Shown here: piece after piece, positions 58,846-64,000 of the stretch
Position numbering within the stretch: position 1 is the stretch's first letter
How the letters are laid out: each line of letters starts with the position of its first letter
Source of the DNA: Cryptomeria japonica
Taxonomy: Eukaryota > Streptophyta > Pinopsida > Cupressales > Cupressaceae
Length of the DNA: 64,000 nt
NCBI RefSeq assembly: GCF_030272615.1
Contig: NC_081412.1
Coordinates: 671,238,852-671,302,851 of the forward strand
Direction: 5' to 3'
The notes under the pieces: generated by a model
What the model was told of the DNA's origin: nothing
The model's input: the letters and a program-made list of their open reading frames with translations, nothing else
Databases searched by the model: none
Program-made: the position numbers and the translations under genes

Positions 58846-60528
58846 TAAAGCTTTTTGCCACTGCCGCTACTATGTCGCCTGTTGCCCTAATGCTGAATGC
58901 CGCTCCTGTCTTGCCTCATGTTGCTGCTGCAGGGAGCTCTGTGAAGGATGTTGTGGGCGCTGTGAAGGGGGGCAATGCAGAGGTCTCTGTTCGGGCCTTG
59001 GCGGGGGGTCCGAGGGTTTCTTTTGCGAGTTTGCATTCTTCCTTGCGAGCCTTGCCCTCTTCGAGGGTGGGTGTTGGGTCTGCTCCGACTCTTGGGGGCT
59101 CCCATGCTGCCATGTTGCTAAAGGAGGCTCCTGTGGCTACTCCTTGCAAGCCCAAGATTGTTCCTCCTGTTACTAATACGAAGGGTAGTGATACGGTGCA
59201 TTCGACGCCCTCTGATTCAGATCGGAGATCATCCATTGGCTTTCTGGGTGTCCAATGATACTAATCAAGAGATCATCCATAAATCCTCTATGTTTGAGTC
59301 TCATGGTTTGATTTGCAGGTTTCGGGGCTTTTGGCCAAGCCTTCCTCAGCTACACACTTGGATTTCCCAAAGCTGGGAACCGATTTTAAAAGGTTCAGTT
59401 AACATTTTTCCTTTAGCCAAGGGCTTTTTCATTGCTAAATTTGAATATGAAGAGGATAGATAAAAAATTTTATGTACAAATCCTTTCAGCTGGGAGGACA
59501 AATTTGTTTTGATTGTTAAACCCTGGTTCTTGGGTTTTAATCTTTCTACTGATTCTCTTAATGAGATTCCTATCTTGGTTAGGCTCCCTAACCTTCCCTT
59601 TCATCTATGGACGGACTCTCTGCTAGAGGAAGTGCGGGAGGCTTTAGGCGAATTCCTAATGATTGATAAGGACTCTTACTAAATTTATCATTCTACTTAT
59701 GCTTGGATTTTGGTTAACATTGATGCTTCTAAAGGGCTTCCAGCTAAGATAGAAATTGAATCTTCTTTGGGATCTTGGGTCCAACCGCTTGACTTTGAGG
59801 CTATCCCCTTTAGATTTCGAAAGTGCTTCCAGATTGGACATGTTGCTGCACGGTGTGAATTAGATAAGAAGAAAAAGAAATTTTTTTCTTGGTGGAAAGG
59901 TGCGTCCTCTGAACACTACTTTATTAAAAATAAACGCTTTTCCAAGGTGGCTGTGCAAGATCCTCAGGCCGAGCCTCTGGTTGTTGCCTCTATTTTTGGT
60001 GCGCAGGAGTGTGGGGATGCTTGCAGTGGCATCCCATCCTTGGTGGATGACCTTCCCGCTTCCCAGATTGATACTGGATCTTTGTCTGATCCTTTGATTT
60101 CTATTGTCCCTGCCTCTCTGGAAGCTGGCTCTGTTCCTCCTGGTGATGGGAGGTCCTTTATTCTGGATCCATCCTCTTAGCAAAAGGCTGCTGCTAGGGT
60201 TGAGGAGGGATGGATTAATGTTAAAAGTAAAAAATCTAAATCGTCTCAGTCCTCTTTTGATATGACCCTTCAATCCCATAAGGGTAGGTCAAATTCTTGA
60301 TCCATCCTAGTTGGGTTGGGGCTGCTGGTCTCTTGCAGCCCGCTGGTTCTTGTTTGGGGTCCTTTTTGTGTTGTACCCCATCCTTGGTGTCGCCATGTTG
60401 TGTCTCATTTGTGTTCTGTTTCTTTGAGTGGACTTTCAAGTTTATCTTTCGGTTTGGGTTGCAGGTCCTTCCAAAACCTGCCTTGTAAAGGGTTTTGGGT
60501 CCCTTAAAACCTGTTTTTCCTTAATCAA
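58846..60528 (+). mobile_element. ORF1-only LINE, complete insertion in Copia relic F
   Basis: 1.68-kb non-LTR element flanked by a 20-bp target duplication (58826-58845 and 60529-60548). It contains an ORF1 and a 3' non-coding region of about 230 bp ending GTTTTTCCTTAATCAA. There is no endonuclease or reverse-transcriptase ORF2, so it was mobilised in trans or arose by internal deletion before insertion. It is GC-richer than its surroundings, suggesting a more recent arrival. Confidence 0.85.
58872..60299 (+). pseudogene. LINE ORF1 protein, DUF4283 type
   Basis: Nucleic-acid-binding ORF1 of plant L1-like LINEs. The start at 58872 (MSPVALMLNAAPVLP) gives a 128-codon Ala/Ser/Gly-rich N-terminus. 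A frameshift near 59240 leads into the DUF4283 block: PLAKGFFIAKFEYEEDR, a stop, then FVLIVKPWFLGFNLST, VRLPNLPFHLW and LVNIDASKGLPAKIEIE. A zinc knuckle follows but has lost its first Cys (FRFRKCFQIGHVAARC). An acidic tail follows to a TAG at 60178, with continuation to TGA 60297-60299. Breaks: one frameshift, stops at 59461, 59680 and 60178. Confidence 0.82.
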
Positions 60529-60548
60529 AAACATCATCAATGAAAAAC
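60529..60548 (+). repeat. LINE target-site duplication, right copy
   Basis: AAACATCATCAATGAAAAAC; differs from the left copy at one base. Confidence 0.9.
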
Positions 60549-60720
60549 AAAAAAGACTTATTTTCCAATACAATCAATATCCATAGGACAAAACACATTG
60601 CATAAATAATTTATAAATTACTCTTTGATTTATTACTATTGGAGTTATTGATTGAATCCCACAAGTCTAACAATCATTTGCAAGCAAGATAGGATTGCTT
60701 AACAACCTAAGAATGTATTG
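60549..60720 (-). pseudogene. Copia relic F: upstream integrase piece
   Basis: The minus strand leads directly into the target duplication and the FxxxxDDVSR motif of the integrase core once the LINE is discounted. The remaining upstream sequence is too decayed to follow beyond about 60720. Confidence 0.5.
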
Positions 60721-63385
60721 ATGCACAAAAGAATATGTACAATGAAAAATGAATCCTTATAGAAAGGATAATACAATGCTGTATCTAAACCCTAGATGAA
60801 GATTAAATTGGCTAGTGTCAAGTAACCACATCATATTCAATGTGATAACATGAGCTATTATTAACCAATCTAATAAGATAAATTACACTTCTAAGTTTAG
60901 GTTAAATGAATAAAGTAATAAGGGACCTAATTAAATAATTAATTAGGTGGTATCCTAATTACTCCAACACCCCCCTTATGTAGTGCCCCTCCCTTAAGCA
61001 GATTCCATTTAACTTAGTTTGACTCTGGTTGTTTTCTTCAATGGTTTATGCGACTGGATGACACTCTCTTATGTAATGGCTTTTATTATATTGGTTATGC
61101 ATTTTATCTTGAAGGATGGTTAGATGTTAGATTATATGTGTATACATTGACCTTGGACAGACATATCTAATTTATGAATGAGTTTTACTTGTGGTCGTCT
61201 TCTTGTATGGGTATGTGTCTGTATGGGGTGTGAGGGGATGATCTTCCATCACCCACTTTGGAGGGACATGTAATGTCACGATTCTCCTCCACCGGTGTGC
61301 CTGTATAGGTTGGTGAAATGTATGTGTGTTTTCTCAGTGATGCAGCTGCAGGTATTGAGCATCGACTCCACCTAAATCTTTAGGTCTGAGAGTGCTCTAC
61401 AACCCAATGGTAAAGTGGAAAAAGGGAGATATCAGTTAGACCCCGTTGTAACACTGTTCCTACGGAACAAAACCTATGTTTGGTGACCTTGTTTTGTTGG
61501 TTTGTGGTTGTTCAGTCCTGTCTAGTTGTCTTTGTGTTTCACAGTTTCTTATTCCAAGGTATTGTTGTGTGGTTAATGTGTTAAGAAGGAAATTAATATT
61601 AATTCTTTAGTTAGATTAATGAATGGAAAATCATTGCAATGTTTTGTTAAATTAAAATTGTGAGTTAGATAATTTAAGTAATAGAGGAATTAATAATAAT
61701 ATCTAATTGTGGGGCTCATAGATTTAAGTTATTTTTTATTATTTATTTGGTTATTTAAAAGAGGATTGTATTAGAATGAATTTTGTCATTTTCATGAGAC
61801 AATTCATTAAATAATATAATTATTATTTTTGCATATACATGTGGGAGTTACAAAAATAAATTAATGAAAAATTTCTGGCATTTTAGATGTATGATTGTTA
61901 ATATGATGGTTTTGGGGAAATTGCTTTCTGCGTTATGTGTTCCGCATGTGGAAGCACAATTGTTCCTTCATTCAATTGGAGGGATGGCATCGGATTTATT
62001 CCATGTGATCGCGTCGTCTTCCTTTGTTACCGAGTGGGTGCATTGGCAGGCTATACCCCTTCTAACCAATTGATGTTCTTCGCAGTTTTGCATGACTTGT
62101 GGTATGTATCAATCCATACGTGCTTGGATGCTCCCTATTTTGCAATAGCGATACTCTTTCTCATATGTTAATTGGCGTTAATCTCATATCTTTAAACTCA
62201 TTGCGTCCCCTGTGTAATTTTATATCTTTTAATACTCTTGCCATTATGGTCTACTTGGACATAGTTTTAGCCGAATCATTCCTCTGTCTCTTTCCCGTTT
62301 TGGTGTGTTATTTTGGTTAATTCTTCGATATGCATGCATGGTATGCTAGCATGCTTCCTTATTAATGCCTTGTCTATCGTTTTTGTTTCGGAATTATTGT
62401 CATCGTACGGCTTTTCATCACTGTCGGTGCATTTCATGGCTAACCAGTTATTAATTGGATTGCTTCCTATTCTAGTTTGCCGTTTCGGTATCTCGGCCTT
62501 GTTTATCGCTTGTGTATTTTCGGAAATACCTTGTAACCCTGTGGCAATCCCTTATTTCCGATTTAGATATTTATTAAACCGGGGCATAGTCGAGTATGGC
62601 AGAGTTGCCTTCATCGAAGATGTACGTCCCTCCCTTCATTACAAACACCTCCGCTAGGTCTTCTTTTTCATTGAATTAATTGTTCCATTTTGCTTCCCTT
62701 TTTGGCTCCTATTACTATCGGTTTTCCTTCTTGTCTATTGTTGATGCTTTGTGGACTGAGTGAACTCTTTTCTATCCATCCGTGTTTCCTTCTCCTGAGC
62801 TTGTATCATCGGGTTTCCTTGTTTTGACCGGTTCATATAATTTGGATTTCAATTCTTGCCTTTTTTTTTCCGTTTTGCGTTTTGCTCACTGCCTATATCA
62901 AACGTAGTCTTGGTGTTCCTTTAATCAATGGTGTATTGGTATTCTTTCCTCAATTATATCATTATGTGTTTTCTCTTTTAGGAACCGAGCATTGATTTCG
63001 GTTAGCATCTCTTTTTGGGTTCTTGCGAATGTGCAGTATGTGTGCTTTCTCTACTGCGTTAGTCTGATTTTAAGTAGTACGTTCTTTAATGTTCAAATAT
63101 TTATTTTGACCGTACGACACTGCTCATATGTTAATTGAATTAACTAGTCTGTCCAAATATATGGTCGTCGAAATATCTAGCTGTGGAGATATTAGTATAT
63201 CGATGATCACATATAAAATAATGAACTTGGATGGATGGGTAGCTAGATAACATTAATAAAGATTAATTCTTGTTGTTTCTGTTACGTTTAGGTGCTTGTA
63301 TAGGGCTGAGGTAAGTAGAGAAGGGTATGTAATGGTTTCCACCAATCTTGTCCCTTTGAAAGATTGTTGTGGTCCACTAGTGTTT
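60721..63385. other. Unassigned DNA
   Basis: Mixed composition. A purine tract (GGAAAAAGGGAGAT, about 61418-61431) resembles a polypurine tract but I see no LTR start after it. Frames at 61864-62657 are open but without recognisable families. AT-rich at 61580-61860. Confidence 0.35.
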
Positions 63386-63389
63386 GTAT

Positions 63390-63443
63390 GGGGGTCGGGG
63401 GTCGGGGGTCAGGAGAGGTTACCAAAGTAACCCAAGATGGGGG
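63390..63443 (+). repeat. G-run cluster (potential G-quadruplex)
   Basis: Three runs of five G separated by TC (63390-63408), with a fourth run of five at about 63439. Unusual in this AT-rich window. Function unknown. Confidence 0.6.
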
Positions 63444-63610
63444 TCGGAACCTAGTGAAGACCTACCAGGGTAACTCATGACAACCTAGTGATAACACTCT
63501 TCCCTATTGCTACCTAGTGGTAACTTGCATTTTTTGATTCCTTCCATGGATTGTTTTTGGAACTCCAGAAATGGTTGGTTAAATTATATTGGTTTATCCT
63601 TTTGTGGATT

Positions 63611-64000
63611 CACTAGTACATTTGGGTCAAAATTTCGACGGCAAATCGTTGGGATTCCGACACAATTTCATCACACTACCAACAAAAAAAGTTGTCAAAA
63701 ACTTTGTGTAGGAAGTTCCGACTATCCTTGTGGTCATCGCAATTCTGACATCACCTCCAACCTTTCCGATGGCCACCATGGATCCTCATACCCTGAAATA
63801 ATACCGTCGCGATCTTGGCCTATCGTCGGAATTCTGACTCCAAAGGGTAAAATTCTAATAGAGGAGTGCTGTCGGATGCACAACATCCTCGTCAGAACTC
63901 TCCTAGAATTACAACGGCCTCCAGGAGAGTTTTGACAAGGATGTTGTGCATCCGACGGCATTACAACGGTCTCCAGGAGAGTTTCGACAAGGATGCTGTG
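63611..64000 (+). mobile_element. CACTA-like transposon end, copy 2 (runs off the window)
   Basis: CACTAGTACATTTGGGTC at the start, closely matching 47568 onward for about 280 bp. Then it differs: an inverted repeat (about 63871-63904 against 63924-63958) and a tandem unit of about 51 bp (CGGYCTCCAGGAGAGTTTYG) starting near 63912 and 63963. Same orientation as copy 1, so the two are separate insertions, not two ends of one element. The far end is outside the window. Confidence 0.65.

Noticed and set aside
61864-62657. Overlapping plus-strand frames of 69-114 codons
   Set aside because: Hydrophobic, overlapping in several frames, no conserved motif, no splice-supported model.
47568-64000. One giant CACTA element spanning both CACTA-like starts
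   Set aside because: Both ends have the same orientation, whereas one element needs inverted ends. Unrelated elements and a host gene lie between.
1-64000. tRNA, rRNA, CRISPR or bacterial-type operons
   Set aside because: None seen. Short Met-tRNA-like words are retrotransposon primer sites, and repeats lack CRISPR spacing.

Overview
This window reads as nuclear DNA of a seed plant with a large, repeat-choked genome. It has Copia LTR retrotransposons primed by initiator-Met tRNA, LINE ORF1 proteins of the plant DUF4283 type, a decayed pentatricopeptide-repeat gene, GT-AG introns and CpG-depleted repeats. A conifer is my best guess (inference from style and density; not proved by sequence alone). 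There are no prokaryotic operons, rRNA, tRNA or CRISPR arrays.

Layout. 1-6.9 kb holds degenerate tandem repeats, two self-complementary microsatellites and a decayed PPR-like pseudogene. 7.0-28.3 kb is a nest of related non-autonomous LTR elements: outer element X (6953-28303) contains A (from 12024, 3' end lost), which contains B (16649-23275). Two inverted copies of a DNA-transposon-like repeat (about 10.1-11.1 kb and 24.1-25.1 kb) lie at the edges of the nest. 28.3-30.8 kb is unassigned. 30.8-37.1 kb is element C, the same family on the minus strand. 37.3-42.2 kb is a conventional Copia element D with a perfect 5-bp target duplication (ACTTT). 43.2-47.6 kb holds a solo LTR between 91-bp exact direct repeats, a Copia integrase relic and a truncated Sirevirus-like end (E). 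47.6 kb and 63.6 kb carry two same-orientation starts of a CACTA-like repeat. 49.98-50.50 kb holds three exons matching the C-terminal half of proteasome assembly chaperone 4, the only convincing host gene. 51.2-52.8 kb is a probable solo LTR. 54.6-60.7 kb is a rotted Copia pol (F) split by a LINE relic and by an ORF1-only LINE with a 20-bp target duplication.

The most interesting system is the X/A/B/C family. Each copy has LTRs, a primer site, a gag-like ORF1 (coiled coil plus up to four CCHC knuckles), a gap of about 300-380 nt and a separate large ORF2. ORF2 is about 1,000 codons in B and C, is conserved across all copies and resembles no protease, integrase or reverse transcriptase. No pol is present, so these elements must borrow enzymes. 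Their 3' ends share an inverted repeat bracketing the polypurine tract and several accessory tracts, like the Sirevirus branch of Copia. ORF2 has no function I can name.
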